Below are positions 55,249-64,000 of a stretch of 64,000 nucleotides of DNA, piece by piece. The first letter of the stretch is position 1. Each line of letters begins with the position of its first letter. A model generated the notes under the pieces. The model did not search any database and was not told the origin of the DNA. It was given only the letters and a program-made list of their open reading frames with translations. A program made the position numbers and the translations under genes. Source of the DNA: Acanthosepion esculentum. Its lineage: Eukaryota > Mollusca > Cephalopoda > Sepiida > Sepiidae. Location of the stretch: the NCBI GenBank assembly GCA_964036315.1, contig OZ038498.1, forward strand, positions 14,601,997 to 14,665,996, read 5' to 3'.

Positions 55249-56441
55249 AAAAAGTATTTGTGTAATACAAAAAAGAATACATAATCTTCATTTAGTACTT
55301 TGTAGAATAGCCATTATTCACTTCTACAGCAAACAATATCTTGTAAATCTTAATTAATGATTTGCAAATTTTAGTTTGTATTTTGTTCCATTCATCTTCG
55401 CATATGGTCATCAGATTCGAGATGTTTGTTGAAGCTCTCGATTGGATTTATTTCTCAAATAACGCCACAGATTCTCGATTCTATGGACTGAGTTGACCAT
55501 TTCAGGATATTTATATTATTTTCAGCAAGCCAGGTCTCCGGAGATTTTGCAGTGTGCTTAAGATTTTTATCTTGTTGGAAGATCCAGTCAGGATGAAGTT
55601 CATGATTTTCAACCGAAATAACCGAAATCATTAAATTTGCTTCCAAAATATTTTTATATTCATTCTACCATATATTCCTGATATGTTGCCAGTACCTTTT
55701 GCAGAAAAACATCCCCAAGCCATGATGCTGCCACTACCAAATTCCACTGTTGAAACTGTGTTCTTTTGTTTGAAGGCATCGCCATTTTTCATCCACACAT
55801 GATTTCCACAATTACATCCAAACAACTCAGTTTTGGTTTCGTCTGTCCATAATACTCTTTCTCGATAGGATATTTCCTTCTTATGTTCACGAATGAATTT
55901 CAACCTGGCATCGCTGTGTCTTTTCAATAGCAGTGGAGTTTTCCGAGGGGGGTGAGCGTGACTTTAGATTGTTCCTATGAATTTCATTGCTTATTGTCCA
56001 TTTAGTAACACAGATTCCTGATGAGTAGTCATTAGATTTTGCTTAATTTGACGTATTAATATCCTCGAAGATCTTGAAGAAATCTTCCGTGTTCTTATTT
56101 GGTTTTCAACAGGTTTGATTTTTTATACCTTACCATGAATGAACTAATGGTAGTAAGTGGAATATTCAGGTTGTCTGAGATTTTCCTATAACTCTTACCT
56201 TCTTTCCAGAGCTTAAGAATCAGTTCTTCTTGCAAATTTGTCAGTTCTTTATCTCTTGATATGATGATAACCTTCTTGCACTAATATCAATTGCAGAATG
56301 TTCTGTTTGCATTTTAGGCTAAAAATAACTACCGATAAGATTATTGGTACATTCTAGATTATTCCATTTGAATAATCTAGAGTATTAAAGCAATTTAAAA
56401 GTTTTACAATTTGAAATTTGCATAGTACGAATACTTTTTTC
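55249..56441 (-). mobile_element. Tc1-like transposon remnant
   Basis: Ends AAAAAAGTATTTGTG (left) and ACGAATACTTTTTTC (right) form short terminal inverted repeats. The minus strand codes Tc1 transposase: RHSDARLKFIREHK, LWTDETKTELFG (first Asp), GSGSIMAWGCFSAKGTGNI, WIFQQDKNLKHTA (second Asp) and, in another frame near 55475, RIENLW with the last acidic residue. The DD34E residues remain but frames are broken. It lies immediately beside the deleted PLE and may have inserted into it. Confidence 0.8.
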
Positions 56442-56608
56442 ACCCATTAAAATGGATAAATGGGATTTATTTCTATGAAATCAAATTTGTTTCTTTTTGC
56501 AATGGATATTTAGTTATTATGCATCTGTGTACGGTTAATTATATGAAAAGTATGTCTATTCATTAGTTGGAAATACAATAAATTAAAAATTTGTATGTGT
56601 ATATTTCC

Positions 56609-56780
<172 letters not shown>

Positions 56781-56847
56781 ACTCTCAGTCACTGTGTGTT
56801 TATCCGAATCTAAAAATAGACACGCTAAAATTCACTTTCATCCCGTG

Positions 56848-56990
56848 CCGTAAGCTGATGGCTTAGTGGGAGAAGTTCGGACTGACGCAAATTCAGTCGG
56901 GTTTCGATCCTAGCTAGAGGCAACCGGGCGTCTAGCCACACTGATGAACAGCGAAACAGTCTGTCTGTGGATGACAAAAAAATATATATA
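56848..56990 (+). mobile_element. tRNA-derived SINE carrying a hammerhead motif
   Basis: TGGCTTAGTGGGAG is an almost perfect A box, and GGTTTCGATCC about 45 bp later is a B box. A short body (TAGAGGCAACCGGGCG) leads straight into the hammerhead at 56936-56970, and the copy ends in an A-run and (TA)n. This head differs from the other two SINE types in the window. A SINE with a hammerhead is known from schistosomes (Sm-alpha). Kinship here is not claimed. Confidence 0.6.
56936..56970 (+). ncRNA. Hammerhead motif with canonical core but minimal helix II
   Basis: Stem I pairs CCACA (56936-56940) with TGTGG (56966-56970). The core CTGATGA is perfect (56941-56947). Only five bases, ACAGC, replace helix II. 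GAA is at 56953-56955. Stem III pairs ACAG with CTGT (56956-56964, one-base loop). C17 is C56965. Every essential core base is canonical. Hammerheads with a collapsed helix II are known to keep reduced activity. A one-base loop suggests the dimer form. Confidence 0.55.
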
Positions 56991-56997
56991 TATATAT

Positions 56998-57060
56998 GCA
57001 GCACTGGCCAAATGTTTGTGGGCACTCTCTGGCTTCAATAAGTAGTTTTGACATCTTTAG
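56998..57060. mobile_element. Tc1-type terminal fragment
   Basis: GCAGCACTGGCCAAATGTTTG, preceded by TA, resembles the outer end of Tc1-like elements. No transposase follows. Confidence 0.35.
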
Positions 57061-57279
57061 TTTAATTATTTCCTATTAAGTTAGGATGCTGAATCTGTTT
57101 AACCCGCTATACTCCAAATTTGTAGTGGTGTGTGTGTGTGGGGGAGATACTTGAAATTGAAAGAACCGCCAACACTAAGATTGTCATTAACGAACAAGGT
57201 AGACAAAAAGATCTAATATTTTAAGGACACTTTTTCCACTCTATCCGAGGACTTCGACTATGAATAGAATTATTGATGG

Positions 57280-57491
57280 CCTCATGTGCCACATTCTTGA
57301 GATTTCCACTTCAAGATCCTTGTATTTTGATAGATTTCTGAAACGGACTATCATGTCAAGAAGAAAGCACAGGCTTTTTTGCGGTTTTTGGTCTTGATGT
57401 CTGGGCGGTTAGCTTTGATTGGTTTGTCTCTGTGCATTGTAAAGTTCCATAATGTTGTTACAGGTACTGTCTCTGTAACTGTTACTGGGTG

Positions 57492-57541
<50 letters not shown>
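57280..57541 (-). mobile_element. REL endonuclease fragment starting in (AAT)n, minus strand
   Basis: On the minus strand (AAT)n (complement of 57493-57541) is followed directly by codons for the PVT...TVPVTTLWN, TDKPIKANRPDIK and LKYKDLEVEIS stretches, including the RPD endonuclease block. A deletion removes the IDM...PAD part. Confidence 0.7.
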
Positions 57542-58255
57542 CTGATTATAATTTTTCCTTAGTTAGCATGTGCGTTACAACCTGCTTATTCCTCATAAAT
57601 AATGGACTATTCCGTTTTGATCGCATGGAAATACGGAAAAGACATATCAGAAACGTTGTTTGGTTCTAGTAAGAAATTCGATAGCACTCTCATGTGTTTA
57701 ATGTCTGATTCAGTGAAACAGAAAACGTTGTCAATTTCCAAAATATTTTCATTTGTACCCCCTTACTTCTTTAAATAACCACCAACGTTAGTATTTATGA
57801 TTGTTATTGCACTATTTTGCTAAAGTTGTTAATTTCAAATATTTAACGATGCTATAGGGGAATTTCTATGGATATTTCTATATAGGGAATTTCTATGGAT
57901 ATTTTATTGTCGTAAAATTCACCATGAGCTTATTCAATCATTAACTTAAGAATTAAAAATTCGGCAGAAAATTCAAATAGGAAAACCGTGAAATTTTCAT
58001 GATTATTTCAAGTGTGAAATATTTGTAAAATCTTCTAAAATATATTTCTAAAGGTGTAAATATTGCTTACATGTCTTTCTACGTTATTTACATCTCTTTT
58101 TTTCCCAAACTGTGATCTAAATGCTAAGATGGTTGCCAATAGCTTTATTCGAATAACTATCCAATTTAATTATAAAAAACCACTTAATACAAACCCTTAA
58201 TAAAAGAGCAGTAAGTAAATTCACAAGACACGGTATTTTGTAAAATTTGATTTAT
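57542..58255. other. No gene seen
   Basis: AT-rich non-coding DNA. GGGAATTTCTATGGATATTT is duplicated in tandem near 57858-57903. Confidence 0.45.
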
Positions 58256-58259
58256 GGAG

Positions 58260-59185
58260 CTGAATTGTGAAATGAGAGTGATCCTGAATGGCCACTCATC
58301 AGGATGCTTTCGAATTAACGCGGGTGTCCCCAAGGGCTCGGTCCCACTCTATATTAAATTTTCATTAAGGACCTTCCTGATTACATCAGCTCTCAACTTG
58401 CTATCTACGCTGACGACATAACAAATTACTCCTGACACTATAGTGAGGCCGATCAGTCTGACGAGGTCAAAATGGAAGCCGATGTCCAAAACGACCTCAA
58501 GTCCCCGTCGTTAATTGGAGCAAAAGATGGCTCGTCAATTCTAATGCCCCCCCAAAGTAATCTTCTCTCTATTAATCATCTGAGAAAGCTCCTCTCTACC
58601 TTCCATCTGCATGGCTGATGCTGTCCTCCAAGAAAGTGATTCATTGCACCTTCTTGGGCTAACATGAGGTGGAAAGACGATATTGAATCCATCGATAGAT
58701 CAGCTATTAAAAAAAGTCGGTCCACTGTGTCAAGCAAGACAATTTTTCCACCCTGGAATTTATCTTGCATATCAATAAATCTACGATTCGTTCATGCTTA
58801 GAATATTGTTGCCATATATGATCCGGTGCTCCTGTTATTTTCCTGGCACTTCTCGAAGATCCAAAGAAGAATCAGTGATATTATTGGTCCTGATCTGGTG
58901 GCTTGGCTTCAGTCACTTGCCATTGATGTAAGCTTGCTTCTCTGTGCCTATTTTTATAAATATTTTCATGGTAATTGTTTGGATGAGCTCTATGCTATGG
59001 TACCTAGACTGTATAAATTTAAGTGCAATACTAGACGGGTGGTGAGATATCATCAACTTACAGTTGAGCTAGCTAAGTGTAGCTGTAACTTCTATGCTAA
59101 TAGTTTCTTATCCAGCACTTCTCGCTTGTGGAACTCCCTCCCAGCTTCATGATTGCCAACCATCTTTAATCTGTAAAAATTTAAA
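58260..59185 (+). pseudogene. CR1/Jockey-like LINE: RT palm to C-terminus, first copy
   Basis: RT motif C is visible as LAIYADDITNYS (near 58402-58437), preceded by an INAGVPKGS-like RT block (near 58315). Later frames give KADQSD-like codons, then from 58826 RRISDIIGPDLVAWLQSLA, FYKYFHGNCLDELYAMVPRL, LTVELAKC and SRLWNSLPAS, the typical LINE C-terminus. Several frameshifts and stops separate the parts. The sense strand is plus. No AAT-type tail was noticed. Confidence 0.75.
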
Positions 59186-59189
59186 TGCA

Positions 59190-60060
59190 GTGTCCATCGC
59201 TATCTACTATCCTCCGGATCACTTTTTTCTTTCTCCTCATCACTAATGTTTCTGTTTCTAATTCCTCCATACCCTGTAACCATTTGCGTGCTACACTGAC
59301 GACATTACCATTTACTCCTGTCATGATGGTAAGGCTGATCAATCTGACAAGGTCAAAATGGCAGCCAATGTACAAAACGACCTCAAAACTGCCATTAATT
59401 GGGGGAAAAAGATGGCTTGTCAATTTTAACGCCTCCAAACGTAAACTTCTCTCTATTAATCATCTAAGAGAGCCCCTCTCTGCCTTCCATCAGCACGGCT
59501 GATGCTATCCTCCAGGAAATTGACTCGTAGCGCCTGCTGATATGAAGTGGAAAGTCTGTATTTAATCCACTGCTAGTTCAGCTACTAATCAAGTCAGATC
59601 CCTATGACGGGCTAGACAATTTTTTCTTCCAGATCCGGCGGCCCAGCTCCAGTCACTTTCCCACCGCCGTAAGGTATGCTATTCTTTACTATAAATATTT
59701 TCATGGTAATTGTTCGAATGAGCTCTTTGCTATGGCACCCAGAGTTTTATTTTTTTAATTTAAGCGCAGAATAAGTCTGGCGTCGATATCTCATCAATTT
59801 ACACTCGAGCTGGCTAGATGTGGCTGTAAAATTCTATGCTAACAGTTTCTTCTCTCGCACTTCTCACTTGTGGGACTCCTTTCCGAATCCATGCTTTCCA
59901 GCCAACTTTAATCTGCAAATATTTAAATGCATTGTCAATCGCTATCTACTGTCCTTCTGATTACTCTTTTCTCTTTCTGCTCATCATTAATGTTTCTGTT
60001 CCTAATTCTTCCTCACCCCTTGTGTTTTGAGCGGCATTACTGATTTGCTTGGGGTAATTC
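59190..60060 (+). pseudogene. CR1/Jockey-like LINE, second truncated copy in tandem
   Basis: It starts inside the palm region (the ADDITIYSC-like stretch near 59300, then KVKMAANVQNDLKTAIN and LVNFNASKRKLLSINHL). It passes the YKYFHGNCSNELFAMAPR zone (59690-59750) and ends with the LTCGTPF and SLFLLIINVSVPNSSS stretch and the 3' word TTTGAGCGGCATTACTG. Arrangement and end match the first copy, whose own 3' end lies at about 59185-59260, so the two copies are head to tail. Confidence 0.7.
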
Positions 60061-60131
60061 CGATTTTTAAAAATATGTAAATTAGTTTCTGCCATTAAGT
60101 AAGAGCTGCTTTTGAGGTAGATATAAGACAC

Positions 60132-60136
<5 letters not shown>

Positions 60137-60201
<65 letters not shown>
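60137..60201. repeat. (TA)n microsatellite
   Basis: About 65 bp of TA repeats. Confidence 0.95.
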
Positions 60202-60205
<4 letters not shown>

Positions 60206-60850
60206 TATTATAAATTAACTGATTTAAAATATGGTTTCTTCGCTACACAGTAATAACCATGTTTCAAAATTTAATTATATAAGTTAATTAAAAACATTAG
60301 TTCCGTTTCATCTTCAGGCGAATATTGGAATAACTTATTTTTAAATTTATTGAGTTTTAAACGCACAAATAAATTCATAGTTTCCTGTTTCCAAGGATAC
60401 AGAGAAATCCAATCATTCAGACAAGGGGTGGTAGCGTGTTCATTTTTATTAACTATTGTTGTATCAATTATGAGTTAAGTTTGAAAAAGAGGTTAAGTTT
60501 AGGGAGGGTAGGGGTGTATTTTTCAACGAATTCTGACATCCGTTAAATGCATGTCGTCTGTTTTTGTTTTTTTTTATTATTAAAGACAAAAAGTTTTTCG
60601 GCATTTTTTTCGTACTTGTATACTTAAAGATTCTTTATATTCGTTATATTTAACTACAATTTTAAAATATTTTTTACTCTTAATTACTAATAGACTATAT
60701 TTCTTTTTAAATCAAATAAATGTAATAGAATTACTTAAATTATTTAAAAATTATTTTTCCATATCAAATAGAAGTATGTATATTACTAGCTCACATTTTT
60801 ATTTTTTATTTTTAAATATTATTTATAGAAAATTTTTGACAATGACGGCA
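60202..60850. other. No gene seen
   Basis: AT-rich DNA. On the minus strand near 60306-60321 CTGAAGA and GAAACGG stand almost side by side, but without stems. Confidence 0.4.
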
Positions 60851-60854
60851 AAGA

Positions 60855-61020
60855 ATAGCTATTTCATTTCTTTGATTAAGTAAATTTTTATTTTTTATAA
60901 ACTTAGTAATATATAGTTTCTCATGTCTGCACAAAGGACATGGGTCATTTAATGTCCTACATATTCTAGCTTTTCTTATTAATTTCCATTTTACTGTAGG
61001 TGTTTTATTGGTTTCTTTTT
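60855..61020 (-). pseudogene. PLE C-terminal scrap
   Basis: The minus strand codes ETNKTPTVKWKLIRKARIC and DPCPLCRHEKLYI, matching KNKTPKVKWKLIRKARTC and APCYLCLNEKLEI of the first PLE. Only the last 60 or so residues remain. ATTCTTTGCCGTCATTGTCAAAAATTTTGTG after it (61039) is a mirrored repeat of 60833-60855, forming a short foldback. Confidence 0.7.
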
Positions 61021-61044
61021 AGAAAAGCTAGAATATATTCTTTG

Positions 61045-61590
61045 CCGTCATTGTCAAAAATTTTGTGAGTTTTATACTTATTAATAAAAGCTCGAGTCTT
61101 GGGGGCATCCTCCAAGTCTTTATCTCTCGGGTGGGGGCCAGGGAAATGAGCTAGCATCGTCCTCAAAATAGATGTGTCGAGGTGGCTTTATGATTTTTTT
61201 TTTTTTACCTTTGACCCATGTACGCGTGTGCCTCCATGTATGGAGCCAACGGAGAAGAAGACAAAAGAACGGATAAACAAACTCATATCTAATTAATTTT
61301 CTGAGGTTTTTTCGACGAACACACAAACACAATTTATGTCTGTGATGTGCAGATTTCTTGTTAAATGTTAATTCAAGCCTTAGCAAGAATTGTGAGAAAC
61401 AAATTTAAAATTATTTCAGAGAGAAATTTTGTTTTCGCCCGCAGGTTTTAGTAATATTTTTAAAATTTGACAAAAGGAATGAATTGCCATTCAGCGACGC
61501 AAAGCTAAAACCAAAAAATCGAGGGAAATTTCAATGCTTATTTTCATTTTCGGGAAACGCACGTGTTCTTTCCGGCAAATATCCAGCCTT
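61045..61590. other. No gene seen
   Basis: Non-coding DNA without a recognised repeat family. A poly-T run lies at about 61193-61206. Confidence 0.4.
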
Positions 61591-61593
61591 ATG

Positions 61594-61679
<86 letters not shown>

Positions 61680-61685
61680 CATAAT

Positions 61686-61728
<43 letters not shown>

Positions 61729-62693
61729 TTCAAAATGGAGTTTCAAATGGATGCAGAAATACAAGTAAAGCACAATCGACCGATTGAAGCTGCAAAATAC
61801 ACAAAAAAGAAAGCAAAAACTAATGCAACCCGACCTGATACTGAAACAATGACAAGATAAACCGCTTCATGGCCAATACTCTGCCCGTAACAAACAAGTT
61901 GACGCAGACAAAACCCGTAGCCATCAGTGGCTACGCAGTGCAGGGTTGAAAACTGAAACTGAAGGTTTTATCCTTGCTGCACAGGACCAATTCTTGTTAA
62001 CTAGAAATTATCAAGCACATATACTGAAATATTGTGTTAGCTCAAAATGCAGGTTCTGTGATAATTACCCAGAAACAACTGATCATCTTGTATCAAGTAT
62101 TGGCACCCACTGAATATAAAACCCGGCATGACAGAGTTAGCCATTATCTGCACTGGAAAATCTGTAACTTCTACGGGAAGGAAACTGAAAAAAAGTTGTA
62201 TGAACGCCACCCAGACCCAACTACGGAGATAGGACCTGTTACAATTTCATGGGACTACACAATACACACAGACAGAACAACCAAAGCTAACCACTCAGAC
62301 ATTGTTATTAGAGATCACACACAAAAAGTGCCTCCTTATTGATATGGCAGTTCCTGCAGACTGCAATGTATCTTTAAAGATATTCAAAAATATATCAAAA
62401 TACAAGGACCTTAAAATCTCCAAAATGTGGCACATGGGAATATCAACAATCCCCGTTGTAGTTGGAACCCTCGGATTGGTTGGAAAAAATTCCAGCAGAC
62501 TAATTGAAGGGATCCCTGGAAGCCCATACCTTACAGAAATACAAAAAATTGTTCTCACGAGTACAGCTTACGAAGGGATTTGTCTATGTAAAATGTTTTT
62601 TTTTCCCAGTGGAAAATGTCATGATGCCATTTCTAACCTTAGGTACCAGGGCGGGACCCGGAAAGAATTGAGTACACATCAAAAATCAAAAGA

Positions 62694-62752
<59 letters not shown>
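61591..62752 (+). mobile_element. REL element copy with zinc knuckle and endonuclease, (AAT)n on both sides
   Basis: (AAT)n at 61593-61728 leads into TTCAAAATGGAGTTTC and codons for QYSARNKQVDADKTRSHQWLR and TEGFILAAQDQFLLTRN. The zinc knuckle CRFCDNYPETTDHL, RHDRVSHYLHWKICNFYGKE, HTDRTTKANHSDIVIRD, LIDMAVPADCNVSLKIF and PVVVGTLGLVGK follow. RHD and both D positions survive, but RPD has become HSD, and a frameshift lies near 62320. The conserved 3' end and (AAT)n follow at 62696-62752. Best-kept endonuclease copy of the window. Confidence 0.8.
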
Positions 62753-62753
<1 letters not shown>

Positions 62754-62983
62754 GAAATACAAAAATTGTTTTAGAAGTACAAAAATCTGTTTTAGAAATA
62801 CAAAGAAATTGTTCTCGCGAGTACAGCCCACACCTTACGAAGGGCTTTATCTATGTAAAATATGTGTGTTGTTTTTTGCTTTTGTTTTTTTTTGGGGGGG
62901 GGGTCCAGTGGAAAATGTCATGAAGCCATTTCTGACCTTAGGTCTCTGGTCGGGACCCGGAAAGAAATGAGTACATCAAAGGA

Positions 62984-63038
<55 letters not shown>
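62753..63038 (+). mobile_element. REL element 3' fragment starting and ending in (AAT)n
   Basis: Starts directly after (AAT)n with AAAGAAATACAAAAATTG, a word that then recurs twice. IVLASTAHTLRRALSM-type codons, CCAGTGGAAAATGTCATG, GTCGGGACCCGG and (AAT)n to 63038 follow. Confidence 0.75.
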
Positions 63039-63039
<1 letters not shown>

Positions 63040-63494
63040 TGCCTTAGTTGACTTCAAACTGCTCTCCTTACCTTCTTACATACTTATCCTAGCGTCCATT
63101 TCATGGTCATGAAGTAAGCCCACCATATTTCGGCATTAAATTGAGAATTGTTCAGATTAGAAGGTATAGGTTCCCCAGAAATAATGAAGTCATTTTGAAT
63201 ATCTGAAGAAGTAGCTAAGTTCCACAGTTTTACAAGCCCTCAAGTTCTCCACCACCCAGCAGGTGCTGAACTTTCACCTATCAGGATGGATGGAGGTTCT
63301 CTGAAGGAGACTCTTGAACGTCTTTTGAGACTTAAACTCTCCCCAGACCTCAAGTGAAACTCATATATCAGATGCCGGGAAAATGGCATATTAAAGATGC
63401 CGGGAAAATGGTCGGTTCATTGTACCCCTCCAGTAAGTATCTGACCCCCCCCCCTCCAGATCAGAGCCAAATCAGAGCAAAAATGAATTATTGC
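63039..63494. other. No gene seen
   Basis: Non-coding DNA. GATGCCGGGAAAATGG is repeated in tandem near 63372 and 63396. Confidence 0.4.
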
Positions 63495-63562
63495 TGAATA
63501 CCATGGACTGAACATGTGCGTAACGATAACGTTTTAGAGAAAATTGAAACGAAAAGGACATT
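63495..63562 (+). pseudogene. Small LINE C-terminal scrap
   Basis: Codons PWTEHVRNDNVLEKIETKRT resemble the 'SWTEHVTNEEVLxR' stretch near the C-terminus of LINE reverse transcriptases, as at 47590. It is cut at about 63565 by the inverted-repeat unit that follows. Confidence 0.4.
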
Positions 63563-63564
63563 TA

Positions 63565-63960
63565 TGTACATTATTTACATTATTCGGACTAATGTCCTCA
63601 TCTTTGTCACCATATTTATTACAACGTTTCGGCCGTTGTACGCTCCGGACTTCTTCAGGTGGTTGGGATGTCGAACTGAACCCTTTATTTCGCTCACTGT
63701 GGTAGACTGTTCTAGTTCCACGTGCCATGTTTTAATGGATGTCAGTTATCAGTTATCTCCTGTTAATTTCTATCTGAAAGTTCTCCACTGCCTTAGCCAG
63801 GTATTGAACTCACACTCTTTAGGCCCTGTCACTGGGTCTAACTAACGCCTTTATCCACTGTGCCATGTGTCCTTGAAGAAAGCCGGAGCGTACAACGGCC
63901 GAAACATTGTAATAAATATGGCGACAATAGTCCGAATAATGTAAATAATGTACATAATAC
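63565..63960. repeat. Inverted pair of roughly 80-95-bp repeats with hammerhead-like cores
   Basis: The left copy (about 63565-63658, minus) and right copy (about 63873-63956, plus) share CTGAAGAAG, CCGGAGCGTACAACGGCCG, GAAACGTTGTAATAAATATG and AATGTAAATAATGTACAT. The left core is CTGAAGA with GAAAC, as in hammerheads; the right has TTGAAGA. Stem II is CCG/CGG or GCCG/CGGC. Stem I is weak in both. Same layout as the other inverted hammerhead-like pairs in the window. Confidence 0.55.
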
Positions 63961-64000
63961 CTCATCTCAGAAATATAGACAGATACAAAAAGGACACTTA

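Noticed and set aside
60306..60321. CTGAAGA and GAAACGG on the minus strand as a hammerhead
   Set aside because: Only one base between the core halves, and no stem I or III can be drawn.

Overview
The window looks like repeat-dominated DNA from a large invertebrate genome, most likely a cephalopod mollusc of octopus type. This is inferred from the combination of dense (TA)n/(CA)n/(GATA)n microsatellites, SINEs with 5S rRNA and tRNA heads, Penelope-like elements (PLEs), restriction-like-endonuclease (REL) non-LTR elements, a Ty3/Gypsy element, Helitron ends and Tc1/hAT remnants. There is no bacterial-style coding, no rRNA operon and no intact tRNA gene. The only plausible host coding sequence is a 79-nt signal-peptide exon with a perfect splice donor on the minus strand (2792-2870).

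Layout. 0-4 kb: microsatellites, a Helitron-like element (1229-2770) ending 20 bp from the host exon's splice donor, and a GATA foldback. 4-11.7 kb: a large inverted repeat, two 3.4-kb arms around an 831-bp spacer. The arms are two head-to-head copies of a PLE (reverse transcriptase plus GIY-YIG endonuclease), and both outer ends carry the same hammerhead-ribozyme fold. 12-16 kb: a 5S/tRNA composite SINE, a tRNA SINE and LINE scraps. 16.2-25.4 kb: a same-orientation series of truncated REL non-LTR (R4/Dong-like) copies, most preceded and followed by (AAT)n; a 163-bp tandem array interrupts a SINE here. 25.4-29.5 kb: a minus-strand Gypsy element with one LTR, inserted in one of those copies. 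29.5-34 kb: REL fragments and two tandem arrays (78 and 173 bp). 34-40 kb: a LINE fragment, SINEs, a hAT fragment and a foldback. 40-42 kb: a second PLE type with a hammerhead-like motif downstream. 44-50 kb: GATA, GAAA and GTAAGAAG tracts, a solo LTR with a target duplication and SINEs. 51-56.5 kb: a PLE fragment bounded by inverted repeats, a second foldback, an internally deleted PLE and a Tc1 remnant. 56.8-64 kb: a SINE carrying a hammerhead with almost no helix II, CR1-like LINE fragments, a PLE scrap and more (AAT)n-flanked REL copies.

The main theme is the association of PLEs, one SINE and inverted-repeat structures with hammerhead motifs. Two designs fold completely by hand: the paired copies at 4034-4100 (-) and 11602-11668 (+), where the C3-G8 core pair is replaced by U3-A8, and the one at 56936-56970. 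The second theme is the REL elements that seem to use the (AAT)n tails of earlier copies as landing sites. All coding remnants except the signal-peptide exon belong to mobile elements, and nearly all are broken.
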